64,000 nucleotides of DNA from Hirudinaria manillensis (lineage: Eukaryota; Annelida; Clitellata; Hirudinida; Hirudinidae): assembly GCA_034509925.1 (NCBI GenBank), contig CM067530.1, positions 4,604,501 through 4,668,500 of the forward strand, in the 5' to 3' direction. Below are positions 34,557 to 48,700 of this stretch, piece by piece. Under the pieces are notes generated by a model that was not told the DNA's origin, made no database searches, and worked only from the letters and a program-made list of their open reading frames with translations. The position numbers and the translations under genes were made by a program. Every line of letters starts with the position of its first letter. Position 1 is the stretch's first letter.

Positions 34557-36746
34557 AGCCCCGATCTCTTCTAAGTTTGTTACCCGGTGTGGAATGGATA
34601 GTTCCTCTGATTTCACATCATTTTTTAATTTTTTAAAAAATTAAATGGAAGGGGGTAATAATATTAAGAATAATTAAAAAACAAAATTATAATTTTAGAT
34701 TTAATTTTTTACATACCTTCGGATCACTACATCTCTCTGGTAAATATCATCGGTAATTAGCTTTAGAAATGACGGGTGGTAGGGTTGCCCCGATCACTTA
34801 TAGAAATTTTTGCAGGAATGAAGTTTTCGAATCAATTGACCGAAATTCCTTCATGGTTACTTTTTGAAATGTTTTGGGTGTCCGTAGGGGGTGTCATTTC
34901 AATTGTTAAAAGTTGGTAAAATTCCAAATAGTTTTCGTTAAAGTACTGGTAAAAGGGCCTGGTTACACTTTATTATCCTTCAACCTCATGGGCTAAGGAC
35001 TATCATTGAAATATGGCTGTATATTCCCCTCAAACGATTACGTATTAATATATAATTGTTGTATTAAAATAAGGAAAGCAACATTATGCAAAATATTATT
35101 TTTATTACCATTAACATGTTTTTATTAATCGTTAAACTAGGTTGCTGGGAGTTTATGTGTTTCGTTGGATGAGCTTTTACAAAATCTTTTCTTTTCCAGC
35201 AACTTTAATGAAGTTATGAAAATAAGGTTAGCATTTCATTGTTTCTGAATTGAAGTGCTTAAAAGCCAGACTGCGATGTTATTTTACCCATTTTCTTCTG
35301 GGTCCAGTAAAATTTTGAAACCAATTTTTCTGCTGATGTTGATCAATGTTAGAATGGCAATGCCAAATCTTTGCAATGAAATAGCACACATTAATCAAAA
35401 TTAAAAAGCTATAAGCATTCTATTGCACTTTTGAACGGACTAACACGTAAAGCTTAATCTACCATAGTCACAACAAAGACATTTTTTTAATTTCTAAGTA
35501 ACTTTGGAGTGGCTTCTCAAATTCTACCCCAAATTTTGAAAAGATAGAAGCAATATGATGATAAAATGAAGTTATTGTAGAAATAGGATTTAAATGATTT
35601 AAAGTGGCTCAAAATATTGATTTGTTATCAGAGTACTTCCAAAGTCATTCAAAAAGAGAAATTAATATCTTTAAATTCATTTCTAGAATGAGTGGTTAAC
35701 ACATGGTGGTTTCTTTTATTTGAAGCCTGGGGGAGTTGTAGATTTGTTGAGTTGGGTGAGAGAAATAATATTTTGCAAAAGGTGTTCCTCCAAAATCAAA
35801 TAAATGTAATTTGCTCACAAGTAAATGGGACAGAAGAAATGAAAAACAAAAGATGGCAAAAGCATATCAACAGTTAAAAGAGATATATTGGTTTTGCCAG
35901 ATTTGTAACTTCCATAAATTTGAAGGACTAGCAAAGCATAATGCACACTAATGGTTTGCCTATTGATCCAAATGACTTCAATGTCAACTTTCAGTATAAT
36001 GCCATTGTGTGTCATTGAAGTCTTGAGATAGATTGGAAGATTTTAAAACTTCTTCTTTGCTGATAGATAGCTTTCCACCTCAGCAATACATTGTTAGCTT
36101 TGCCAACAAGCTAATCCAGCCAATAATAATGCTATGTGGATAGTGCTGTACTCTCAATTTAAAAGAGGAGAAACTATGGGATGACTCCAAAAGATACACT
36201 TTTTTCCTTTGATCAGAAACAACCAACCTTGCCTTCATTGTAAACATTTCTGAAAGTAGGGTTACTTTGTATGATCCTATGGGGAAGATTTAGAATATTT
36301 CGCTTGAGTTGAGGTCGTGGTTGAGATCTTATTCTTAACTGCACTTGGATTCTTGTGGTGAAGCCATTTAGATCAGGGGATTTCACTCACAAAAGCAGAT
36401 TGGTTGTCCAAAAGAAGTTGAAAACATCACAATTTGTTTTCTCAGTTTTGGAATTCCAAAATTGCCAATGTCTTTGGGTTCATTTAATAATAATAAGGAA
36501 AAATTAGTTGAGATGACTGCATTTAATATTTTCTTTTAATACAATGATTTTTTATGAATTTATTCTTGGATCCTTGCATGGTGTTGGTGTGAAAATATGG
36601 TTATTTAATTCATTTTGCATCTATAATTTTTCTAATGTTTAAATTTAATGGTTAAATTTTTTCAAATTTTGCAGATGTATTATTATTTTCTATTATGTCA
36701 AGCATATTTTATTTTCAAATATCTTTTCTTTAAATTAATTTTCTAG
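34557..36746. other. Upstream of the KY-like exons, no exon recognised
   Basis: AT-rich. The first exons of the KY/hillarin-like gene should lie here or further upstream, since the exon at 36747 starts inside a codon. I could not identify them. No mobile element recognised. Confidence 0.45.
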
Positions 36747-39700
36747 GGCCATTTTTACCTGGCTTTCTTTTGTCGATGTACATAAATTAGAATTTATTTG
36801 CATTCAAGATGTGGAATTATGTAAAGCTATGAATTGCCTGAAATTTGGAAGCAGTTATGCTGAGGCATTTATGAAGCTAGCAAAGTAAGTAAATTTGGAA
36901 TAATATTTTATATAAACAATCATTTGTTGAAAATATTATAATTATGAATGAGTTAGATTTAAAAAAAAATCAATTGTAGTCATGCATACAGTCAATAATA
37001 TGCATGGACAGTGGCAGAAATAATATTGAGAAATATCCATTTTAGTCTATATTAATCAGCACATGTGACACCAGTGGATTAAGTTATTGAGCTTGTCAAA
37101 GGTTCTTTGGACAATTCTGTTGCCTGGAGTTTATCACTGATCTCTATCAAGGTCTTTCGTTACGTCAATACAACTTTGTGTATTTCTTTCTGTTCTGATA
37201 CATTTCACAAAATAACATTTTTGTCAGCCTAAGCTAGGCACCTTATAAGCTAGTTCATGGTATACCAGAAGCTTGAAAACATCTCTTACTATCGAGCTTC
37301 TGAGTAAAATCAAACTAGGCTCCAGAGTTTCCTTGTATTTACATTGAAGCTGAATCATTTCAAGATATTTGGTTACTATAATAATAATTTAGTTTTATTA
37401 CTATTTCTACATTTTACTTTTCTTTTGACATTTGTGCTATGAGTCTTGTCTGTTTAAACATCTGAATAGATAATGTGCCTAGGACATGGATGGAATGTAA
37501 GCAAAATGGTTAATTGTAACTAATTATAATAATAATAATATATTTATTAATAAATTTAATAATAATAATGATAATAATATAAATTTATTAATAAATAATA
37601 ATAATAATATATTTATTAATAATAATATAAATTTATTAATAAATTTATTATTATTATTATTATTATCATTACCATTATCATTATCATTATTATAGTCTAT
37701 AGTCTATAGTCTAAGTCAGAAAATTCTGAAAATAGATTTGAAAATCAATCAGATTCCTGATGTACTGGAGACAATCATACTTAATAAATCCAATATATAC
37801 TTAATAAAAATACAGAGTTTGTTCTGCACATCATTGATAATCTAAGCAATTTGCATGTAAATATATTTTATTAAAATAAGCTCACTATTTATAAGAGATT
37901 TTTTATTTGTCTGCTTGCAGGATTTTAAGTATATCAAAATTAGAGATGTACTGAATGCCAAATTTCAATGTTCAGCATATAAAGCATACTTTATAATTTG
38001 ACAATTGTTTATTTTAAATGTCCAGTTATATTAAATATTGATTAATTTTGCCATATTAAAAGTTTACATCAGGTTAATATATAAAAATACCAGCATTTAT
38101 GGGTTTTTGAGGCTAAGTCTATTTCTCAGTGATTTGAGAATTTCCAAGTTCTTACTAATGATGGTTAAGCTAAGCAGTTGCATATAGTTTGGGAAACAGT
38201 TTGTTAATCTTCCACCTAGCACATAGGCTTTCACAGATACAGTGATAATAATGCATGCATTCCGGTTTAGGGTAGATGTGTGTCAGTGCAGTGATGAAGA
38301 CAAAAATAGATTTTATAGCATTGTACTGATATGTTATGTATTTATTGTTTATTGTAATTTATAGGGAAAAGATGTAGATCAATATTGCATACATTTCATG
38401 CACCTAATAAGGGCCAAATTTGATTTTACTGAACTTCTGTGCTTCTCTAACCCAAACACAAATGTGAATGATGGAAACTTTAACTGTATTAAAGCTAAAA
38501 AGCAATTGCTTGAGTAAAACTAGTAGCTAACAAAAAACTAAAATAACTATGAGCTATTGCCATAATTGTCAATGATGATGCATTTCTGTTATTTTCTTCC
38601 AGTCACATAGGTGTTAATGCTGTTTGCATAAAGGGATGGGCTAAAGGTCGTTACTTCCTGGAATCTAGTTTGAATCTACAGCCAGCCAATCATTCTTGGA
38701 ATGCAGTTGAGATCAACTGCAGATGGTTTCTTCTTGACTGTTATTGGAGTAAATCAGTCTCAGAAGATGGAAAACCAGAAATGGATGATTTTTACTTTCT
38801 TGTGGACCCAAGAAATATGATATTCAGCCATTTTCCAGAACTGACAGCATGGCAGTTGCTTCCAGAACCAATTTCATTTGATATTTTCATTGAAATGCCA
38901 GCCTTAAAACCAGACTTTTTCAGGTTTAAGTTAAAGCTGCACAAATCTTTACCTCATGTTTCAGAGAATGGTCTTACAGTTTTGAATTTTCTGCATACTG
39001 GGAATATTTTTTTCAAGTATAGAATATTTAAAGTTGGAAGTAACAAATCTGAATGTCATGGACTTAAGCATTTCATTTTTGAAGAAAGGACTAGTAGCTC
39101 CATCACTTATTATTTTCAAGCACCAGAAGAGGGAATCTATGTTCTTAAAATTTTTGCAAACACTACTGATTATTCATTTACTAACAGGTTTTTGATATAT
39201 AAAGAAGTGGCTGACTTCCTTGTAGTGACTGATACTCACTCTCTTGTTACTCCACTTCCTTATTCAACAGATGCTTGCTGGGGAGTCAGCAATCCATATT
39301 TAATTAATATTTATCCTTCTATGGTTTCAGCTTTTGCATTTTGCAACAAAGGGAAATTGGGTTTCTCAATAGAAAAGTTGAGCAAAATATTTTTTGTAAG
39401 AGCTTGTCCATCAAGTCTATCCAAACTGCCTTCAATGACATACTTTGAAGAAGATACAAAATTTAATGTATTTTTTGATGCAAAGGACTTTGAAGCTTGT
39501 GGTATTGAAATATACATGGCAGATACTAATCAGCCAAAGACATTTTTTTTAGTCGGTCAACTTCTCTTCTGCTTTGCTGAATTTTGGGGCAAAACTGTCT
39601 CACCATTAATTGGAAATGGATTACAATCGGTCAACATGGTAAACTTTATACTTTAAGTGAATGCTTGAATTTTTTAATTTACTTATTTATCTGAATAGAT

Positions 39701-42700
39701 GTTAGAAACTCCTTTTCGGAGCTCTCTGACAGGGATCCTCAGAGGAAGTCCCCCATTTTCGAACGTTTCGGCCCTTTGAAACCCCTGATGTTATCCAGGG
39801 GTGGCCCAGAACTTGTCTCGGACAATGAATTGTCTCGGTGGTTCTATTCTGACTGGAGATCAACAGGAAGTAAATCTTCCATTGCTTGGAGATTGCGTGC
39901 GACTTTGCTCTGGATACTGCTGATTTGGTGGCCTCGCACACTTCTCGAAGGACCTGATTGTGTCACATATATCGACCTTGGGCAAAGGCGTATTTGCAGT
40001 TGCTGAGCACATGATGCAATGTCTCGGTTCTGCCACAGAGTCCACATTTGGCGTCTTCTGCTAAACCCCACCTCCTTAAATTGTCCTTGGAATGCAATTG
40101 ATCATAAAGCGATCTTATCGCAAAGGCCAGGAGTGGGGATGTCTCCCATAAGACGCTCCAGGTAAGGGATCACTGGATCACATCTTCCCATGTTGTCCAC
40201 TTGCCCTGTTGTGCTAACTGTATGGCCTTTGTGACTCGATCTTGTTCCTCTCTCCGCCTCTTCTCCCAGCCAATCATCACATCTCTAGTTGATGAGCTGG
40301 CCTGAGACCATTTCTGGAAGTGGTTCCATCTGCATGATGGTCTCTCTCCAGACAGATAGGACCTCTTACTTCCTCAAATATCAATACATTTACTGATTTG
40401 AGGATCTCTTTCTGCGCTCGGAATTTCTTTCCAGATTTGAGCTGTGGATTAACTTCATGGATCCTGTCATCTGCAGAGTTACTGAGCATCCACTGCATTT
40501 GGATTTTTGAGAGTTTGTACTCCTCAATGATGGACCTAAGTGGCACTGTTAAGGCTCGTGCTTTTGCTGTAGAGGGCAACTGATGACAATGCTGGAGGTA
40601 AACCCAGTCATGTTCTGGTGTGTCGGTTGACTTTTCTCTCCAACTCTTCAACCGCTGATAGACCAATCTCATAGATGGTTAATGGCCAAAGGAGTCTAGG
40701 CAGAAGCACAAACTGCAACAGCCACACTTTGAAATGACCCTGGAGTGGCACCACCTCAATTGCTTGCATCCTCTTATTATGGTGTATCATCTATGAATGA
40801 TTATGGTGTTCTTCATGCTTTTGTCGGTAAGCGAGTCATCAAACATCCTTCCTAAAGTCTTCACAGGCTCTTGGGATACTGTGGGGATTCATTGTCTCGC
40901 TACTTCAAAGAACGCGTCTCTGCGAATTTTCCCCCTAACCAAAGAGAGACTCTTGGATTTCGCAGGTTTGAAGGCCATACAACACCATCCTAACAAGTCG
41001 TCCAGCTTCTCCAGAGTTTTCTGAACAATTTCCTTCTTATTCATGGGTGGTGTTGTCCATTAATGCCTTTATTGAAGGCATATAAAACCTTTACCAATGT
41101 GGCCTCAGGAATGTTGGACTCAGATGCCTTCAGTAGGATCTGCATCGCCAGTATGAACAAGGTCGGAGAGATTGTGCCTACGCCATGGCTATCCCAACCT
41201 CCAGAGGAACCCATCTCATTGTGTACGCTTTGGTGGAGAAAGGCATCATGAACCTGTTAAAATATTCCTGGAGGATATGGATAACAGGCTGCAGTACATG
41301 ATGTGCCTCCAACATCTTCCAAAGGAGTTGATGTGGCACCGACCCACATGTGTTTGCTAGGTCCAGCCACACAACGTACAGATTTAACCGGCCCCTCCTG
41401 GCCATCTGGATAGTCTCCCAAATCATAGAGGTGTGCTCGATGCAACCTGGTACACCTGGAACTCCTCCCTTCTGGACAGATATATAAATGTACTGGTTTG
41501 CCATCACAAACTCTGTGAGCCTCGATGCCATTATGGAGAAAAATATCTTGCCCTCTACGTTCAGCAATGATATGGGTCTCAATTGATTCAAGTCCCTGGA
41601 GTCTTTCTCCTTTGGAATGTAGATGCCCTCTGCCTTTTTCCATTCATTTGTGTATCATGGCAGATGACGAGGGAATACAGCAGATATAATGTCTCGGGGC
41701 ACCTCTTGTATAGGAGATATGGAACTCCATTAGGTCCTGGTGCTGGGCATTTCCTGGTTTTCCTAACGACTCTTCTCACCTCCTCGAGCGAAGGAGACTC
41801 CATACAAAAGGGACTGGCCGTCAGCGGCACGCCAGAATGTCCAGCCTTTCCTTCGTGCCAGAGGAGGTCACTAGAGGTTCTGACTAAGTTCTCCTCCAGT
41901 TATTCTTGCTCTACAGTAAACACACCTGATTTTTGAGGATCTAACAGTGATCTCCCATACTTATAGGGATTGCTGGGAAAGCTTCTCATAGCTCTCCTAC
42001 TCTCATACTTCCTCTTCTGTGCTCTTTGAGCTCTGCGCAAGTCCCTCACAGGTCTTTTTACGTCCTCCAGTAGGAAGGAGAGTCCTTTTCTCCCATTTTC
42101 CACTTTCCACTGCCAGCAGAGCACCTTTTTCTCGCTCTTCAAGCAATAAATTGCTCAGATAACACTGAACAATTTTGTTCTCTTCCCAACATGAATTTGC
42201 TTTTTGATAGAGATTGTGATAGGCATGTGGTGCATAAATATTACATTGGAATTTTTAGAAGCAGACAATTTATATTTACTGACAGTAACACTAAATCATG
42301 TTTGTGAAAGGATCCCTGTCAGCAAGATCTGAGGCAGAGTTTTGCTCAACTCTGAAAACATAATAGACTGATTGTCATTCATTGATAGTTTTTGGCTTGC
42401 TAAATGAATTAGAAAAGAAAGCCCAGTGCAATGTTATTCAAAGATTGCCCACCATACTCTAGACAATAATTATTATTACTTAATCCTTTGAGCCCTGACC
42501 ACCAGGAGGGAAAATCCCCAAAACCTCAAAAGACACTATTGACAATGTTACTCCCAACACAAACTCTGCCCAGCAATGTCATTGACAGCAGTGTTGCTGA
42601 TTTAAAGCATATTATATTATTTTATTGAATAAAATATGTTTATTAGTATTTAATTTGTTAGTTTTTGATTGATTAAAAATTTATTCAGTATACTAAATAA

Positions 42701-45700
42701 ATATTTAATATATATTTTAAAGTGGCAATAATTTCAAATTGTGGGCAGTCCTGATGGGCAGAGTTTACATTATGATTAACACTTTTGATGCCCATAGTAA
42801 AAAAGCTTCCTGTTTCAGTCAGGTTGCATACAAGTGTACCACAACACATTTCTTGTTATGGAACATCAACCAAAGAGTTTGTTAAAAGACTAACTTACCC
42901 CTCAATCTGCATCTTTGTATTCCTCAACAATGGATCTGAGGGGCAGCCTCAACCATGTGCTGTTGTTGTACAGGGCAACTGATGATAACAAAGGCAGCAT
43001 CCCAAACCATTTCCTTGTACACTGATTTATTTCCTTTTCCATCTCTTCTACCGACTGCAGGCCTATTTACTAGTTGATGGTTAGTGGCTGCAGCGGTCTT
43101 GGTAGTGGAATGAACTGCAGGAGCCAGACTTTGAATCTGCCCTGTAATGGCGATTCAGCAATCGCCTTCAGACCGTTGGCTCACTGGCTACCTCCTGGTT
43201 TTGTTATGGAGGAACTCGTAGAATACTCTTTCCAAGCTCTTAACTGGCTCTTCTGAGACCGTCAGAATGCTTTGTCCTCTAGCAGTGAAGCACACATCAC
43301 TGCAAACTCTCCCTCTCGTAAGAGAAAGACTCTGGGATTTCACAGGCTTCAGAGCCAGGCAACACCATTGGAGTAGATCATTGATCTTGTCAAGGGCTCT
43401 TTGGACAATCTGCTGCCTGTTTAGAATGATGGTGGTGTTGTCCATGAAAGCTTTCACTGAAGGCATAAACACTTCTCTACCCAAGCACATCTTAGGGATC
43501 TCAGCCCCTATTGCATTTGACTTGGATGACAAGCACAACCAGCGATGGGGAAATGGCACATCCCATGGCTATGCTAACCTGCAGAGGAATCCAGCACATG
43601 GTGCAATCTTTCATGAAATGCATCACGAACCCATTGAAGTATACTTTGAGTACTTCAATTACCATTCTAGTAACATTCTCTAGCGTCTTCCAGGTGAGTT
43701 GGTGGGCCACCAATCCATATGCATTGACCAAATAGAGCCACACAACTGTAAGCTGAGTTGGTTCCTTTTTGCATTCTGGATTGCCTTCCATGTCATTGCA
43801 GTGTGCTCAATGCAACACCTGGCACACCTGTGATACCTCCCTTTTGAACTGCTGTGTTGATGTAGTCGTTTGTTGTCATGAACATAGTGAGCCTTGCCGC
43901 TAGGCATGAAGAATTGATTTTTCCTTTGACATTCAACAACGAAATAGGCCTGAATTTCTTTATGCACTTGGATTCCTTTTCTTTCAAAATGTACACATCT
44001 TCAGCTACTTTCCATTCGTTCTCAACTGATGCATTGACCCAGGTGGAAACTATTTTGATATGGAGCAGTTTGGGCATTCTTGGGTATCTCTTGTAGAGCA
44101 GATATGGGATCTCGTTGGGCCCTGGTGCGGAGCAATTTCTTGCCTTTTTCATGACTCTCTTGACTTCCTCGATTGATGGTGCTGCCTCATTAAATGGATG
44201 ACCCTAGAAAGGTGCTTCAGGAATCTCAGTTCTTTCAGAAAGTGTGATGCGAAGAGCATCATTGTACATCTTGATGAGGTGTACCTCTAACTCCGCTTTG
44301 GAATCAGTAAGAATCCCTGATTTTGGTGGTTCAAGCAGTGACCTCCCTTAGTCTTTCCAACAAACACAGACATCGCACAGACAGTCATGAAAAAAACTGG
44401 AGGGCTCCTCTGTCCAAAAAATCAAAAAAGTTGATATTGGAGAGTTTCTTATTGTTATAACCCTGAAAATAAATAATTAAAAAAGTTATTTAAAATTATA
44501 TGGCGCCATAAAATTAGAACTGTTATACAGAGTCTTCTGTTGGGTTCGATTATGCAGTTAGACAGATCGGGAAAGGGCAAAGCAGAGAACGAGACAGTTA
44601 GGCATTGAATACCTTCCAAAGGCCATCTTGTCAATAAACTAACTTCCATAAATTAGGACCCCGGATTATTACATTATATAAATTTGTTTTAATGATGTCC
44701 GGGTGATTTTTTCATAGCCTTACTCTGGTGTCCCTGTTTGGTGGAGTGGACAGGAATGACTGGCCTCACATTGCCTGGGGTTTACCTGCAATCTTTCATA
44801 GTCCAAATCTAGTGAGAAGCTGATTCTGAAGTCTCAGCTATTTTCTGGACAAAATGCTTTGTCTGTCTGTTTGTAAGCTGTATTGCCTGCAAAAGGCTAG
44901 ATAGACTACCCCTCTCACTCCGACTTCTATGGGCATCACAGATGATGATGGTGTCGATGACGACGACGATGACATCGAGAGTGACACAAGGTTATACTTG
45001 CTACTATCTCTTGCTCACTTTTAGCCCTACCCAGTCTCAACCACCATCGTGTTCCTGTACCATTGTCAGCTCTTCTATCTTCCCATATGACCTTTAGTTC
45101 GACCATGATGAAGGAGTCGGTTGCTGCCGACACCATTACCAAATCAGGCTTCTCGTCACTCTCTCCCTGCAGGTCTGCTGCAAATGTCCAGTCTTTGGCT
45201 GTGGACAGCAACTCCCTCCTTTGGGCCATGTTCTTTCTGAGATGCTGTGTTGAGACCTCTTTTGGGAAGTATATTCTTAGGGCTGCGATTTCTCAGGCAT
45301 TTGCCTGGGAGCATGCTTTTTTGCCACCTCGACCATGACCTATAGGACTATATATTATGTAGACGTTTTGCTAGATATTTAAAAAAAGTGCATTTGCATC
45401 AGTTAATGTTACCCTTCCAATTAGAACTTGGACAGAATGTGAAAACCTATATAGAAGCCATTATTCACCACTATTTCAAAATTGGAAAAATATAGCTCAT
45501 AAGGTGCAATAATTGACTAAGATCACTGCAAGAGCATTGTTATAAATGTTATAAATTTGTTAAAAAAAAGTAGTGGAATTTAATGTGATACTGCATAAAT
45601 AGTAATAAATGATTTATGGCAAAAAAAAGTCCAGTTGGCCAACCTGCGTGCCAGTTGAGAAAGTTCATAATACAGGGACTCTCTCATGATTATTTCTATA

Positions 45701-48700
45701 TTTTATTTACTTGAAATTTTAATTTGATGCTTTCAGAATGTCCTTGGATCAAAATGTGACAGCATTCTTGGGCTAAGGTTGGAATTCCATATCAAAAAAA
45801 TTTTTTTTTTAAGTTTCGGAATGCAAATAGAGATTTAAATGTTGTTACACCATCCTTCACCCTTGCTATATTTATATTGGGAAGATGAGCAGGGCTGTAG
45901 CATCTCAAGACATTATCAAGTCTTGAGGCAGACATCCTCTCCTGGTATAGCCTTGGGGCCAGTATTTCTTTCAGGCTATGTAATTGGGAGGGGGGCATTT
46001 GATACAATCATATGCCAACTCAAACTTAAATAATTCCCCTGTTTAGGAAATCAGATTTATTGATTAAAAGCATAGAAAACATTAAAACTTAGATTTAAAG
46101 ACTAAAAAAATAAAATAAATAAATTTATATAATAAATTTCTTCATATTTTCAGATCTTCTATATAGTAAGCATATAAACTTAATTTAATTGCAATTTACA
46201 GCAATTTAAGCAGACCAAAGTCCATGTAATAAACCACTTATTTTTAAAATGCTATTTTAAATATTTTTACTGAAAGTCTACAACTTCTCAGCCTCTCCTC
46301 ACAACTTAGTTTTCTCATGCCCTTAACCATCCTTGTTGCTATTTATTGTGCTTCCCAAAAATTTCAGTATCCTTCTTTAAGTGGTTCCATACTTGTATTT
46401 CAAGTGGAGTCTAACATTTGGCATTAGCCATCACTAGAAACAAACACCTGAAAGGTCATATCTGAAGGAAGAACAGAGACAAATTTCACACTCTGTAATG
46501 CCTTAATTTCAATCTTCGAAATTCAGTAATTGACTTCTTCAGCAAAACCGCAATTTCCAAAGCATTTCCAAATTGTTGGTGGTTTCAAAAATTATGATAC
46601 TCAATGAAGGTATTGAAACATTTTGAATTCTAGACTTTCCAATCACCTATGACTCTAATTTCTCTCCAGTCATGCTTGCTGCAAACAAAACTTGTGATTA
46701 TGTTTTTTGTCTTCTTGTCTACCTTAACCTTTGCTTATGAAGGACCTGGATGTTAGAAACTTATAGAAGAGAGCAGCATCATCACATTTGAAAATACTTT
46801 CCATGGAGTAGTCCTTGCAAAGATATGAAGGCCTTACAAGTCTGTAAAGGCTTCTGATAGAACAACACCACTTTCACCATTCATAAATGAATACTTAATA
46901 CTATTTCTTTTGTTGAATGTTTCAAAACTTTTAAGCACTTCCATTTTATTTTCGAATGAAAGCCAATGTTTCTCCTGCAAATCTATACCTATTAATTTAT
47001 CGATAAGGAATCCACCTTAAAACACAAGAAATGAAAGACAAAGGAGTCAAAATAAAAGATCAAACATACTTTTCCACAAAAAATGCTTGCAATTTTTCGA
47101 AATTTAAAGGATTTTTGGATAAAGTAAACATCCCTATTTACAGTTTCAGAACCATTTAAGGCATGCTCTTAGGTTTGAGAGATACACTGTAAATAAGAAC
47201 CAAATTGTATTGGTAAAAATTTCCTAGAAAGTGTCCCAAGGACAGGTTTTACCTTGTTCTAGTTGCTCCAATTCAAATGTTTTATTGCTTTTAATTTAAT
47301 TTAAAAGAATACTTTAATTTTTCAGAAAAATCTTTGAGCTTGTGGCCGGGGGAATGCTTCCAAAACAAGGCAGTTATGTAACAGAAAGCTTATTAAATAA
47401 AGTTCAATCTGGAATAGTCACTCATGCATATGCTTTTGAATTATTGTGCAGGTTTGGATTACTATCAGTTATTTTTGTTTAATGTTCCAGCTTAATTAAT
47501 TAAGACAATCATCCTATATATAAAAAGGTTACAAATACTTCTTACTTTTTGCTTAGCTTCTAAAATGTTTTGTCAAAATCCAATCAAGAATTGTAATGTA
47601 TTATACATAAGTGTTGTAGGATTATATGTATATGTAATATTTGATCTTTGGTTTGTGTACCTCGGGCAACGATGCCATGAGATTGAACATCGGCACCATG
47701 ACGTTCCGTAAACTTGGTGTAATGATAAATAGAATGGTGATGCTGGCTCAGACGCCGACATGGTAGACAGCACGCAGGCTATGAATGCAGTACAAAGAGG
47801 CTACCAGAGAAAGAAGACTCAACATATTCTTCCTAGCAAAGAGAATCCTTGAGAATCGTCCAAGGGTGCCTGCTTCATCTGTGGATCAAGAAGGATTGCC
47901 CACAGAAGGACTGCCACAGAAAGGAAATAAAATTCAAAGGTTGAGTCAGGAAAATCAAAACAGATCTCAGGACCAATCACAGGTATGCTGAAGTTAGCTT
48001 TAGATGCAGTTGGACTCTGGTGCATATGTCACGATCATAAGCAGAGACATGGGAACAGATCTCTGGAAGAAACGACGACTTCACTGAGAGCTGCAAATGG
48101 AACACAGATAGAGGTCCTGGGCCAATTTGATGTGGAATTCACCTGCAGAGGATATTCAGGCTTGGTTGCTGCTATGTGGCTGATCAATCGCTCAACTGTT
48201 CGATCAAGGGCTTTGAGTGGATGAACCAACTGCCACCTCTACAGAAGGCCTTCAATGCCATCTGTTGCAAGATTGAGCAGAAGCCAGAAGAAGAAGGGAG
48301 ACTACTTGCCAAGGGTTTGGCTGAACGATTCCCAGATGTTTTTGTAGAGGAGTTGGGCAAATGTAGGACTCGAGCACAGAGTCGACAGAGGAAGATTCCT
48401 TTAGCTTGGGAGGAAACAGTCAATGCAGAGCTGGAATGTCTAGTGGAACAAGGAGTCCTGAAAGTGGACTACAGCAGTTTGACTGCCCCAATAGTGGTAG
48501 TGGTCAAGAACGGATCAGTTCGGATTTGCACTGACTTTAAAGACAGGTTTAAACAAAGCACCCGAGATTCACCATCATCCTCTGCCAACACCTGACAAAA
48601 TCTTTGCTCGTCTAAACTAAGGTGAATGGTTTACACCGACCGACTTTGCAGATGCATACCTTCATTGGAAGTTGAAGATGACTCAAAGGAACTAGTGACG

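Noticed and set aside
39638-39656. KY-like gene ending at the stop at 39656
   Set aside because: Possible, but a GT donor at 39639 and later exons encoding the matching second unit make continuation more likely.
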